Assembly: GCA_022563115.1 (NCBI GenBank)
Contig: JADFNY010000090.1
Location: forward strand, 1-10,556
Direction of reading: 5' to 3'
Source: Acidobacteriota bacterium
GTDB taxonomy: Bacteria > Acidobacteriota > UBA890
Length of the DNA stretch: 10,556 bases
Below are positions 1 through 5,472 of the stretch, one piece after another. The notes beneath the pieces are model-generated. The model ran no database searches. It was given only the letters and a program-made list of their open reading frames with translations, and had not been told where the DNA came from. How positions within the stretch are numbered: the stretch's first letter is position 1; every line of letters starts with the position of its first letter. Made by a program: the position numbers and the translations under genes.

Positions 1-111
1 GAGAGCCTCGGCGACCCCCTCACGATGGGGCCCGACGTCTCCATCGGGGACGTTCCACGCCCCGCCGTGAACCGCGAGCGAACAGGACAAAGCTCCTCCG
101 AGGCCGTCTAA
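1..111 (+). CDS. C-terminal tail of an unrecognised ORF (partial)
   Basis: Frame 1 is open from the window edge to a TAA at 109-111 and would encode about 36 residues (ESLGDPLTMGPDVSIGDV and on). The peptide is polar, with no motif I recognise. The other two plus frames stop within 75-140 bases or give arginine-rich, shadow-like translations, which mildly favours this frame. It could equally be chance. No function is proposed. Confidence 0.22.
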   Translation, partial: ESLGDPLTMGPDVSIGDVPRPAVNRERTGQSSSEAV

Positions 112-181
112 TAGACATAGCCCGCTGAAACCTTCGCCCGGCGGGCCGCAAAGAAGAGTGTAGAGCAGCCTCGACAGCCAC

Positions 182-199
182 GCTCCGGCCTCCCGGAGC
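182..199 (+). other. Perfect 7-bp hairpin in the leader of the thioredoxin gene
   Basis: GCTCCGG and CCGGAGC form a perfect 7-bp stem around a four-base CCTC loop, ending 26 bases before the ATG at 226. No U-tract follows, so it is not a standard terminator. It could affect translation or mRNA stability of the downstream gene, or be a chance GC-rich palindrome. Confidence 0.3.
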
Positions 200-225
200 C
201 TCGATCCCGGATCCGAACACGAATC

Positions 226-837
226 ATGCGACCCACAGCACTCTTGGCAGCGTCTGCGATCGCCAGCGTCGCTTTGCTGGCCGTCTTCGGGTTGATCGAC
301 CCGGGATGGGTTGCCTGGCTCACCGGCGCCGAGCACCCCGCCTACCCGATCGCCGCCTCGATCGATCTCGTCGGCCTCGACGGCGACACGATTACCTCCG
401 ACGACCTTCGCGGCGACATCCTGGTGCTCGAGTTCTGGGCGACCTGGTGCGGGCCGTGCATCGAAGAGATCGACGATTACAACGCGCTACAGGCGGCGTA
501 CGCCGACGACGGTGTCCGCGTCCTGGGCGTCGCGGTGAGGTCGGGAACGACGGCGGCCATCGAAGCGTTCGCCCGTGAACACGACATCCGCTACCCGATC
601 GCCATCGGCGACGACGTTGTCTGGCGGGACTTCGGGCCCATGTGGGGCGTACCCACCACCCTGTTGATCGACCGTGACTGGAAGGTCAGGCGCGCTTGGG
701 TTGGCGCTGGCGGCTCCAAGATCGAGACGCTGCGCGCCTCCCTGGACGCCATGCTTGCCGACGAGCGCTCGTCTCCACGTGCTCCACGCCGCTCTGCCCA
801 CGCCAACGACGCGGCGTTCCCTGTCGAGCGCCGCTAG
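226..837 (+). CDS. Membrane-anchored TlpA/ResA-like thioredoxin-fold protein
   Basis: A 203-residue protein. Residues 5-23 form an uncleaved-looking hydrophobic signal anchor, followed by an AhpC/TSA-TlpA domain. The redox motif WCGPC is at residues 74-78 (cysteines 75 and 78), preceded by the typical LVLEFWAT strand. The cis-proline loop GVPTT is at 141-145. Proteins of this family act outside the cytoplasmic membrane as thiol-disulfide reductants, for example in cytochrome c maturation; the exact partner cannot be told from this sequence. The tail after about residue 177 is arginine- and proline-rich and probably disordered. No good ribosome-binding site is visible before the ATG, but the signal anchor begins exactly there. 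The gene ends 3 bases before the stop of the convergent gene on the other strand. No cytochrome biogenesis genes are nearby. Confidence 0.88.
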   Translation: MRPTALLAASAIASVALLAVFGLIDPGWVAWLTGAEHPAYPIAASIDLVGLDGDTITSDDLRGDILVLEFWATWCGPCIEEIDDYNALQAAYADDGVRVLGVAVRSGTTAAIEAFAREHDIRYPIAIGDDVVWRDFGPMWGVPTTLLIDRDWKVRRAWVGAGGSKIETLRASLDAMLADERSSPRAPRRSAHANDAAFPVERR

Positions 838-851
838 CAGCTAGAAGCGCT
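827..851. terminator. Possible bidirectional hairpin between convergent stops
   Basis: AGCGC (827-831) pairs with GCGCT (847-851), and inside it CTAG (834-837) pairs with CTAG (841-844) around a CAG loop, leaving a small internal loop. The inner arms contain the stop codons of both convergent genes. There is no strong U-tract on either side, so terminator function is only a suggestion from position and symmetry. Confidence 0.25.
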
Positions 852-1344
852 GGAGCTCCCGGACCGCGGGCAGATCGTCTGACCAGACCTCGCGGTCGAT
901 CCGCCATCGTCCGATGCGGTCCTTGCGGTAGACGCGGAACCCGCTCTGCCGAAACTGGAGCGGATCGCCGCCGATCGCCATTTTTCCATCTCCGCGCGGC
1001 GTCAGGGTGATCTCGGCCTCCCACTCCTCGAGCGCCCAACGACCATCGACGCTCAGCGACCGCGTCTCGAAGGCGTAGTAGACGTTGGCATGAAAGAGCC
1101 AGCGTCCGTGCCAGTCTGCGATCTGCTCGGCTCCGAGCCGTGGCGCCGCCTCCGCCGGCAGCACGACGGCGCCCGGCGCGTACCAATCGAGCATACCGAA
1201 CAGATCGCGCGCGTTCATGGCCTCTTGCCAACCCGAGCGAACTTCCGCAATCAATGAAGCGTCGTCGAAAACAGCAACTGCCTGGGATCCGGTCGACAAC
1301 ACCAAGGTGAGCGCCAGGGCCGCCAGACCGAGAACGTTCGGCAT
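841..1344 (-). CDS. Secreted NTF2/SnoaL-like (DUF4440-type) protein
   Basis: A 167-residue protein. The start is the ATG at 1344: it is preceded by GAGGAG about 8 bases upstream and begins a clear signal peptide (MPNVLGLAALALTLVLSTGS, cleavage probably near the following alanines). The ORF remains open upstream, but that extension is proline/arginine-rich and lacks these signals. The mature part reads like a cone-shaped NTF2-like fold: an N-terminal helix (IAEVRSGWQEAMNARDLFGM), then YAPGAVVLP and the alternating strands DGRWALEEWEAEITLTP and SGFRVYRKDRIGRWRIDREVW typical of DUF4440/SnoaL proteins. Members bind small molecules or act as accessory domains; no catalytic set can be assigned. It is convergent with the thioredoxin gene, with 3 bases between stops, and probably monocistronic. 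Confidence 0.75.
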   Translation of the reverse strand: MPNVLGLAALALTLVLSTGSQAVAVFDDASLIAEVRSGWQEAMNARDLFGMLDWYAPGAVVLPAEAAPRLGAEQIADWHGRWLFHANVYYAFETRSLSVDGRWALEEWEAEITLTPRGDGKMAIGGDPLQFRQSGFRVYRKDRIGRWRIDREVWSDDLPAVRELQRF

Positions 1345-1464
1345 CTCAACTACTCCTCGGGGAGCATCCGAGTCGTCATGGGGAGTGATTCGCGGGGAGC
1401 TTGGCGGCGGCACCGACCTTGGCATCGAGGCTGCCTCCGGGCACCGGCCGCTCTTCCGTTAGGA

Positions 1465-1493
1465 CGCCTCGGCGAGGCGAAAAGTTTCGCCTC
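1465..1493. terminator. Overlapping alternative hairpins downstream of the phospholipase gene
   Basis: GAGGCGAAA (1474-1482) and TTTCGCCTC (1485-1493) are perfect 9-base inverted repeats separated by AG. A further CGCCTC (1465-1470) can instead pair with GAGGCG (1474-1479) around GGC. The element lies about 90 bases past the phospholipase stop, in the 238-bp gap before the NTF2-like gene. On the minus strand a short U-run sits in the loop, not after the stem. It may be a terminator, an mRNA 3'-end hairpin or a dyad operator for the minus-strand gene starting at 1344. Confidence 0.35.
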
Positions 1494-1582
1494 CGCGCAA
1501 CCTTACGAGATCCTGTCGTTCAACGGCGCAGCGATTTCACTCCCTTGGAGAAACGGACCGATTTCTTCAAGAAACAAGCGGG

Positions 1583-2521
1583 TCAGAGAAACAGGCGAGC
1601 ACGCTCCTCGACGACGTCGCGGATGTTGTCGAGCAACTTCTCGCAGGCGACCTCTCCCGCGCGAATCGCCTCCTCCGGGTCGGAGAAGTCGCTCCAGTGC
1701 CGCTTCTGCCCGCGCGCCGAAATCACCACGTCGGCGCGACGGAGCTGCTCCTGCTCGAGAGCCATGAGGCTGATCTCGCTGGAGCGCATGGCGATCTCGA
1801 CGCCGTTGGCCAGCTCGCTCACCGCGATGCCGTGCTGGGAAACGTCGACCGCGATCGCAACGTTGGCGCCTAGCGTCTTGACCGCGTCGATCGGCACCGG
1901 ACTGGTGTAACCGCCATCGCACAGCAGGCGACCGTTGAGCTCGACCGGCGGGAAGATCCCCGGGATCGCGGACGACGCGGCGACGCCCCGCGCCAGAGGC
2001 CCGGAACCGATGATCACCTCGCAGCCCTCCTTGAGGTCGACGGCGACGGCGCCGAAGGGAATCTCCGTATCCTCGAACGTGCGGCTGCCGAATACCGTCT
2101 CGAGCACCCGCTGGACCCGCCGGCCGCTCAGGACGGCGCGTCGGGACAGCGCCAGGTGCGACGCATAGAGGCCACGAAACGCGGTCTGGACGCGGTCAAA
2201 AAGGCCCGGATCGTCTCGGTGAGGCGCTGCCTCGCCAACCGGGAGGATGCCGCCCAGCCGCCGGATCGTCGCCAGGTTCAGGCTCTCCATGTACTTGCTG
2301 CGGACAAAAGCGAGCACCCGCTTCTCGAGCTCGGCGGCATCCGGCCAGCAGGCGTACACCCCGCCGATGATCGCCCCGAAGCTGGTTCCGGCAATGACGT
2401 CAACGGAAACGCCGGCGCGCTCCAGCAACTTGAGCACCCCGACCTGCGCCAGGCCACGCGCGCCGCCGCCCGAAAGGGCTATGCCGACGCGAACTCTCTT
2501 GCGCATACGGGATGCGGACAT
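1583..2521 (-). CDS. Patatin-like phospholipase (RssA/YlbK-type)
   Basis: A 312-residue acyl hydrolase of the patatin family, using a Ser-Asp dyad. Counted from the ATG at 2521, the oxyanion-hole loop GGGARG is at residues 18-23, the nucleophile elbow GTSFG at 45-49 (Ser47), and the partner aspartate at 202 in CDGGYTSPVP. GVAASSAIPGIFPPV before it is the conserved strand-turn of bacterial members. There is no signal peptide or membrane segment, so a cytoplasmic or peripheral membrane protein is expected. The length matches the usual 280-320 residues. Starts at 2506 (ATG) and 2527 (TTG) are also possible; none has a good ribosome-binding site. The start lies only about 19 bases from the 3' end of a tRNA-Leu fragment, so its upstream region may have been replaced by integration. 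The substrate is unknown. Confidence 0.9.
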   Translation of the reverse strand: MSASRMRKRVRVGIALSGGGARGLAQVGVLKLLERAGVSVDVIAGTSFGAIIGGVYACWPDAAELEKRVLAFVRSKYMESLNLATIRRLGGILPVGEAAPHRDDPGLFDRVQTAFRGLYASHLALSRRAVLSGRRVQRVLETVFGSRTFEDTEIPFGAVAVDLKEGCEVIIGSGPLARGVAASSAIPGIFPPVELNGRLLCDGGYTSPVPIDAVKTLGANVAIAVDVSQHGIAVSELANGVEIAMRSSEISLMALEQEQLRRADVVISARGQKRHWSDFSDPEEAIRAGEVACEKLLDNIRDVVEERARLFL

Positions 2522-2539
2522 CTGCAAGCTCGACAGTAG

Positions 2540-2590
2540 TGCCCCGGGTGAGACTCGAACTCACACCGCCAGTGGCCAAGGGATTTCAGG
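2540..2590 (-). pseudogene. 3' half of a leucine-type tRNA; probable attachment-site footprint
   Basis: Read on the minus strand, the sequence contains CTGAAATCCC like the 3' side of an anticodon arm, a small variable-arm hairpin (GCC, ACT, GGC), a perfect T arm (GTGAG, loop TTCGAGT, CTCAC; 2548-2564), the 3' acceptor strand CCGGGGC (2541-2547) and discriminator A (2540). The long variable arm and the AAATCCCTTGGCC string match tRNA-Leu. Upstream I find no D arm and no GCCCCGG acceptor strand at the right distance, so it is not a functional tRNA. A 3' half alone is the standard scar left by tyrosine-recombinase integration into a tRNA gene. The element side would be to the right (higher coordinates), the chromosome side to the left. 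Confidence 0.72.
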
Positions 2591-2952
2591 CCGAAGTCGG
2601 ACCTCCGGCCGGATCTCTATTTGTAACGATTTGGGGCGCGTCAGGCGCTTGAGGCCAGATTACGAGGTTCGCGAGGTTGCCGCAAACCTGGACCTTTCGA
2701 ACGCTACTCGTCCGCGTCCAAACTCGGAGTCGCCGCCTCTACTCTCCATCGCGTACTCAAGGCAGTAGCGGGATTAGCCCGGAAATGCACGGCGCCATGG
2801 CGTCAAGAATCATGGCCGCTAGCTCGATGGGGCAGAGGATCCATGGAGAAAGCTGTGCATCTGTGGTTGCATGCCGGCGTCTTCACCTCCACCGAGGGGA
2901 GTAGCGCGACTCGACCGTGGCTGCTGGGAAATCCCGGTGGAAGGAGGTTTAG
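2591..2952. other. Non-coding stretch beside the first tRNA fragment
   Basis: I see no convincing gene in this stretch. The open frames give arginine- and proline-rich or patternless translations. It contains the tandem 9-bp repeat at 2660-2677 and a small AGGTT/AACCT inverted repeat (2674-2689). By position it is the terminal, non-coding part of an integrated element plus degraded sequence leading into the GMC remnant. Frame 2 near 2935-2955 carries a GNPGGRRFRGHG string, which might be a worn glycine motif of the same oxidoreductase, but this is weak. Confidence 0.4.
2660..2677 (+). repeat. Tandem 9-bp repeat beside tRNA fragment 1
   Basis: TTACGAGGT is followed directly by TCGCGAGGT, two 9-bp units differing at two positions. 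The same arrangement occurs beside the second tRNA-Leu fragment. The distance from the tRNA 3' end is 120 bp here and 131 bp there. Direct repeats at this distance resemble integrase arm-type sites, which is an inference. Confidence 0.5.
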
Positions 2953-3424
2953 GGGCCATGGTTCAAGGCCGCCGACCGTGACGGCTACGGCGAAAACTGG
3001 CCGATTACCTATGCCGAACTGGCGCCCTTTTACGACAAGGTTGAAAGCTTCATTGGTGTGAGTGCTTCGATTGAAAACATTCCGCACTACCCCGATGGAA
3101 AGTACTTGCCTCCTTTCCCCCTGAATTGTGGGGAGCGAATCGTGCAGAAGGTGGCGCCGACTTTGGGTTGAGGCATGCGGGTTGTCCCTAAACGTACGGC
3201 ACAGCGAGTGAAGAGTATTCATGGGCTGTCGGCTTGTCACTATTGCGGAAGCTGCGGCCGCGGGTGTGATGTCGGTGGGTTTTGGGACTCCATCTCCGAT
3301 ACTCTCCAGCCGCCAGGAAGACGGGCCGACTCACACTGCGGTCCGATTCGCTGGGGCGCGGAGGTTTCCCAACCAGGCGAAATCCATGGCGGGCTATGGC
3401 AACCAGTTCAAGAAAAACGTGCGG
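2953..3424 (+). pseudogene. Decayed GMC-family oxidoreductase (gluconate 2-dehydrogenase large-subunit type)
   Basis: Frame 1 translates to WFKAADRDGYGENWPITY, then AELAPFYDKVESFIGVS and LPPFPLNCGERIVQKVAPTLG, followed by an in-frame TGA at 3169-3171. The same frame continues as MRVVPKRTAQRVKSI and SACHYCGSCGRGCDVGGF, the cysteine-rich segment typical of this flavoprotein subfamily. Near 3312 the frame shifts and KTGRLTLRSDS appears in frame 3. A later piece, SMAGYGNQFKKNVRSW, is in frame 2. The N-terminal FAD-binding region and the C-terminal half are missing. Intact relatives are FAD enzymes oxidising sugars or alcohols together with a small subunit. Here there is at least one nonsense codon, two or more frame changes and large deletions, so it is dead. 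It lies between the two tRNA-Leu fragments. Third positions are visibly richer in A/T than in neighbouring genes, suggesting foreign origin. Confidence 0.8.
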
Positions 3425-3652
3425 AGCTGGTACACGACGCCCGCGCAGCAAGATCAGATCCTGGCGCACATGGCTGCCAATGAGGAGAGGCCGATCACGG
3501 AACTGGAGTTGTTCTTCAAACGTCTCAAGTCCTTGACCATCGATGGGTATTACACCTCCTCCATTGGCATTCACGAGGAGCTGCGCTACAGAGGAAACAC
3601 GCCACAAGCGGAGTTCAAGGGCTGCACCCATCCGGAGCACCAGATTCAATAA
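3425..3652 (+). pseudogene. C-terminal part of gluconate 2-dehydrogenase subunit 3-like protein
   Basis: Frame 2 gives TPAQQDQILAHMAANEERP, FFKRLKSLTIDGYYTSSIGI and the ending EFKGCTHPEHQIQ, which match the C-terminal half of the gluconate 2-dehydrogenase subunit 3 family. That family normally has about 170-230 residues with a twin-arginine or signal-bearing N-terminus, which is missing. Without a stop, the frame continues upstream into a piece of the GMC oxidoreductase, so a deletion appears to have joined the interior of the large-subunit gene to the tail of the small-subunit gene. An open frame reaches back to an ATG at 3221, so a chimeric peptide of 143 residues could be translated, but it would have no complete domain. 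The stop TAA is immediately followed by the ATG of the kinase gene. Confidence 0.75.
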
Positions 3653-4657
3653 ATGAACGCCGTTGACCGGGCTGTAGCGGCGCCGCAACGTGCCGGAGCG
3701 CGGGTGCGTATCGCGGTCGTCGGCACCGTCGTCGCCGACACGATCGAGCAGCCGGACGGCTCGCTGGCGACCAGCCTGGGGGGTATCGCCCATACCTTGA
3801 ACGCGCTCGCCTGCCTGGCCTCCGACCAGCCCGCGATCGAGCCGTTCTGTCGTGTCGGCGAGGACCTGTGGCCGCGGCTCGAGCGGTTTGTGCATGCGCT
3901 TCCCGGTGTGACGCTGGCGAGAATGCTCCGGGACCCGTCCCCCAACCCGACCGTGCAGCTCTCGTACCCGAGCGGGGGAGCGCCCGGGGAGCGCACCGAG
4001 CGGCTGATGAACCCTCTACCGCGGCTCACCGCTGGGGACGTGGCCGGTGTCGAAGGCGCCGATCTTACGCTCGTCAATTGCATTACTGGTGACGACCTCG
4101 ACCTCGCCGCGTTGCGCCGCGTTCGGCGCGGCTGCTCCAGGGTCTATCTCGACGTCCACAGCCTGGCGCTCGGCCAGGCCGACGACGGTCGTCGCTCCTA
4201 CCGGCCCCGTTCCGATTGGCAGCAGTGGTTCGCCTGTGCCGACGTCGTGCAATGCAACCTGGTCGAAGGAGCCACGATACTCGGCCGCGACCCGAGTACG
4301 GCAGAGCCCGACGTGACCGCCGTGGGCTTGTCCGAGCTCGTCGGTGAGGTCGGCTCGGCGGACTCCGGCCCGGAGCTGATCGCGCTGACGATGGGCGAAA
4401 AGGGTGCCCTGGCGCTGTACCGGAGCGATGGCCAAACGTGCCGCGATCACCTACCGGCGCCCGAAGTGGACGGGGTAGATCCGACGGGCGCCGGCGACGC
4501 CTTCGGGGCGGCGTGCGCGCTGGCTTACCTTGCCGGGGCCCGGCCGCACGAGGCCGTACTCGCCGGCGTGCGGGCCGGGAGCGCTGCTTGTTGCTATTCT
4601 GGGGTCCCGAACCCAAAATCGTTCGCCGCGACGGTTAGACGGCTGGGCGGCCAATAG
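3653..4657 (+). CDS. PfkB/ribokinase-family sugar kinase
   Basis: A 334-residue kinase that would phosphorylate a sugar or nucleoside hydroxyl using ATP. Residues 18-30 form the first strand and turn (VRIAVVGTVVADT), followed by the substrate-side glycine motif SLGGIAHTLNAL (41-52). The second PfkB signature DPTGAGDAFG is at 276-285, with Asp282 as catalytic base, after the nucleotide-binding stretch TMGEKGALALY (246-256). The length is normal and no frame damage is seen. The ATG at 3653 touches the preceding stop (TAAATG) and has no ribosome-binding site. The GTG at 3704 has GGAG five bases upstream and begins just before the first beta strand, so it may be the true start. No sugar transporter or other pathway gene is adjacent, and the substrate is unknown. 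It lies between two tRNA-Leu fragments and may be cargo. Confidence 0.85.
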   Translation: MNAVDRAVAAPQRAGARVRIAVVGTVVADTIEQPDGSLATSLGGIAHTLNALACLASDQPAIEPFCRVGEDLWPRLERFVHALPGVTLARMLRDPSPNPTVQLSYPSGGAPGERTERLMNPLPRLTAGDVAGVEGADLTLVNCITGDDLDLAALRRVRRGCSRVYLDVHSLALGQADDGRRSYRPRSDWQQWFACADVVQCNLVEGATILGRDPSTAEPDVTAVGLSELVGEVGSADSGPELIALTMGEKGALALYRSDGQTCRDHLPAPEVDGVDPTGAGDAFGAACALAYLAGARPHEAVLAGVRAGSAACCYSGVPNPKSFAATVRRLGGQ

Positions 4658-4932
4658 CCCCTCAATGAGTAACGAAGTGCCGCACTCCGGGGCGAGGCTC
4701 GGCAGCTTCGTCAGCGGCTACCCGGTGGGCCTTTTCCCATTCCTGCCCTCTACAGCATCTCGTCCATACCACCCGCGCCGAGCGGCTCGAGGATCTCGTA
4801 CAGGATAGATGGGATGACGCGGCCAACCTACGCGAAGGGCTCGGCAAGCTCGTAGCCGAAAAAGGGCCAATCGGGCCAATCGGGCCGCGTGGCGCAGCTC
4901 CGCTAATCGCCGCAAATCCCGCCATCATGGAG
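4658..4932. other. Spacer between kinase gene and second tRNA fragment, with a possible worn ORF
   Basis: No gene with a start codon is convincing. Frame 1 is open from 4669 to a TAA at 4981-4983 and contains a helical-looking piece (AERLEDLVQDRWDDAANL, REGLGKLVAEKG) followed by GPIGPIGPRG, a short collagen-like run. It lacks a start and runs through the tRNA fragment, so it may be the tail of a destroyed gene or chance. A 48-codon ORF from the ATG at 4665 shows nothing recognisable. Confidence 0.3.
4867..4884 (+). repeat. Two tandem copies of a 9-bp unit (CCAATCGGG)
   Basis: Two exact adjacent copies, flanked by GGG and CC so that the pattern extends slightly on both sides. The unit encodes Gly-Pro-Ile in frame 1. 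It is probably a slippage product, and the 9-bp period equals that of the TTACGAGG repeats only by coincidence as far as I can tell. Confidence 0.6.
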
Positions 4933-4988
4933 TGCCCAGGCCGAGACTCGAACTCGGATGACCTTTCGGCCAGGGGATTTTAAGTCCC
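4933..4988 (-). pseudogene. 3' half of tRNA-Leu(UAA); probable attachment-site footprint
   Basis: On the minus strand: a 4-bp anticodon stem GGGA/TCCC with the seven-base loop CTTAAAA (anticodon UAA at 4982-4980), a variable arm GGCC-GAAA-GGTC, a perfect T arm (CCGAG, loop TTCGAGT, CTCGG; 4941-4957), the 3' acceptor strand CCTGGGC (4934-4940) and discriminator A (4933). The expected 5' acceptor strand GCCCAGG and any D arm are absent from the 60 bases upstream, so no cloverleaf can form. The homology starts at the anticodon arm, the usual crossover region for tRNA-targeting tyrosine recombinases. It has the same orientation as the fragment at 2540-2590 and shares its AAATCCC, TGGCC and GAGTTCGAGTCTC strings, but differs in the acceptor and T stem. 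The two therefore derive from different tRNA-Leu genes or from separate insertions. Confidence 0.78.
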
Positions 4989-5063
4989 TATCAGGGCTTC
5001 TGCGACGATCCTTTACCCATGCGGGTTTGCGCGGAACCCTCGTGGAACTAACAGTTTGCGGCC

Positions 5064-5081
5064 TTACGAGGCTTACGAGGT
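5064..5081 (+). repeat. Tandem 9-bp repeat beside tRNA fragment 2
   Basis: TTACGAGGC is followed by TTACGAGGT, two adjacent 9-bp units with one difference. They are preceded by TTTGCGGC (5055-5062), whose reverse complement GCCGCAAA follows the matching repeat near fragment 1 (2679-2686). The rest of 4989-5168 contains no gene that I can support. Confidence 0.5.
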
Positions 5082-5168
5082 TTCGAGTGGTTTACACTCC
5101 CGCAGGGAAAGAAAAGGGGAAGTTTGGGGACGGTCGATCATTGGTGGACTGAAACGGGGGTTCGGCAG

Positions 5169-5462
5169 ATGCAGGTAACCGGAAAAATCGAGCGTGCCGG
5201 CAAGATCGTCGCGCAGGGCGTGCGCGTAAACCTCACCGAGCAGCCGGGGTTTCCCCGTGGCTGGCGCGGTTCGTTCGTCCTCGACCTCAGTAGCGACCCC
5301 GATGCCGGCGACTGGGTCACGCGGATCGAGCCAAGCCCCCAGGATCCCGGCTGCCAACTCACCCTCGCTGATGGCCGCACCGGTACGTTTCATATCGAGC
5401 ACTACGTCCGGCGCGCGGGGTTCATGGACGTCGAGTTCGTCGGCACTGGAGCGCTCGAGTAA
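5169..5462 (+). CDS. Small beta-rich hypothetical protein
   Basis: A 97-residue protein, predicted cytoplasmic (no signal peptide or membrane segment). It alternates short hydrophobic strands and turns: MQVTGKIERAGKIVAQGVRV, GWRGSFVLDLS, WVTRIEP, CQLTLADGRTGTFHIEHYV, MDVEFVGTG. This looks like a small all-beta barrel or sandwich. I do not recognise a named family. The ATG at 5169 is chosen because a G-rich stretch (GGGGG) lies about 8 bases upstream and the strand pattern starts there; a TTG at 5124 with AGGGG close upstream would add 15 residues of low-complexity sequence. It is convergent with the next gene, with 10 bases between stops, and lies just outside the second tRNA fragment, so it may belong to the neighbouring element or to the chromosome. 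Confidence 0.6.
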   Translation: MQVTGKIERAGKIVAQGVRVNLTEQPGFPRGWRGSFVLDLSSDPDAGDWVTRIEPSPQDPGCQLTLADGRTGTFHIEHYVRRAGFMDVEFVGTGALE

Positions 5463-5472
5463 CCGTCGCCCT

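Noticed and set aside
686..1231. Minus-strand ORF of 181 codons
   Set aside because: It overlaps the thioredoxin gene and the NTF2-like gene in another frame; arginine-rich shadow typical of high-GC DNA.
3169..3171. Recoded TGA (selenocysteine) in the GMC oxidoreductase
   Set aside because: The gene also has later frame changes and large deletions and lacks its FAD domain, so the stop is part of general decay.
3221..3652. Genuine 143-residue protein
   Set aside because: Its first third is out-of-frame GMC sequence and its second part a truncated subunit 3; the open frame is a product of deletion.
3188..3895. Long minus-strand ORF of 235 codons
   Set aside because: It is antisense to the oxidoreductase remnant and the kinase N-terminus; no motifs and high arginine content.
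4665..4808. Small plus-strand ORF after the kinase gene
   Set aside because: No ribosome-binding site, no recognisable motif and no codon pattern like neighbouring genes.
4978..4990. Group I intron in tRNA-Leu(UAA), a classic site for such introns
   Set aside because: The anticodon loop CTTAAAA is uninterrupted and no 5' exon or intron core is present upstream; the missing 5' half fits an attachment scar better.
2540..4990. Integron cassette array with attC sites
   Set aside because: No integron integrase and no attC core/inverse-core (GTTRRRY-type) pairs were seen; the repeated units are clear tRNA T arms and acceptor strands.
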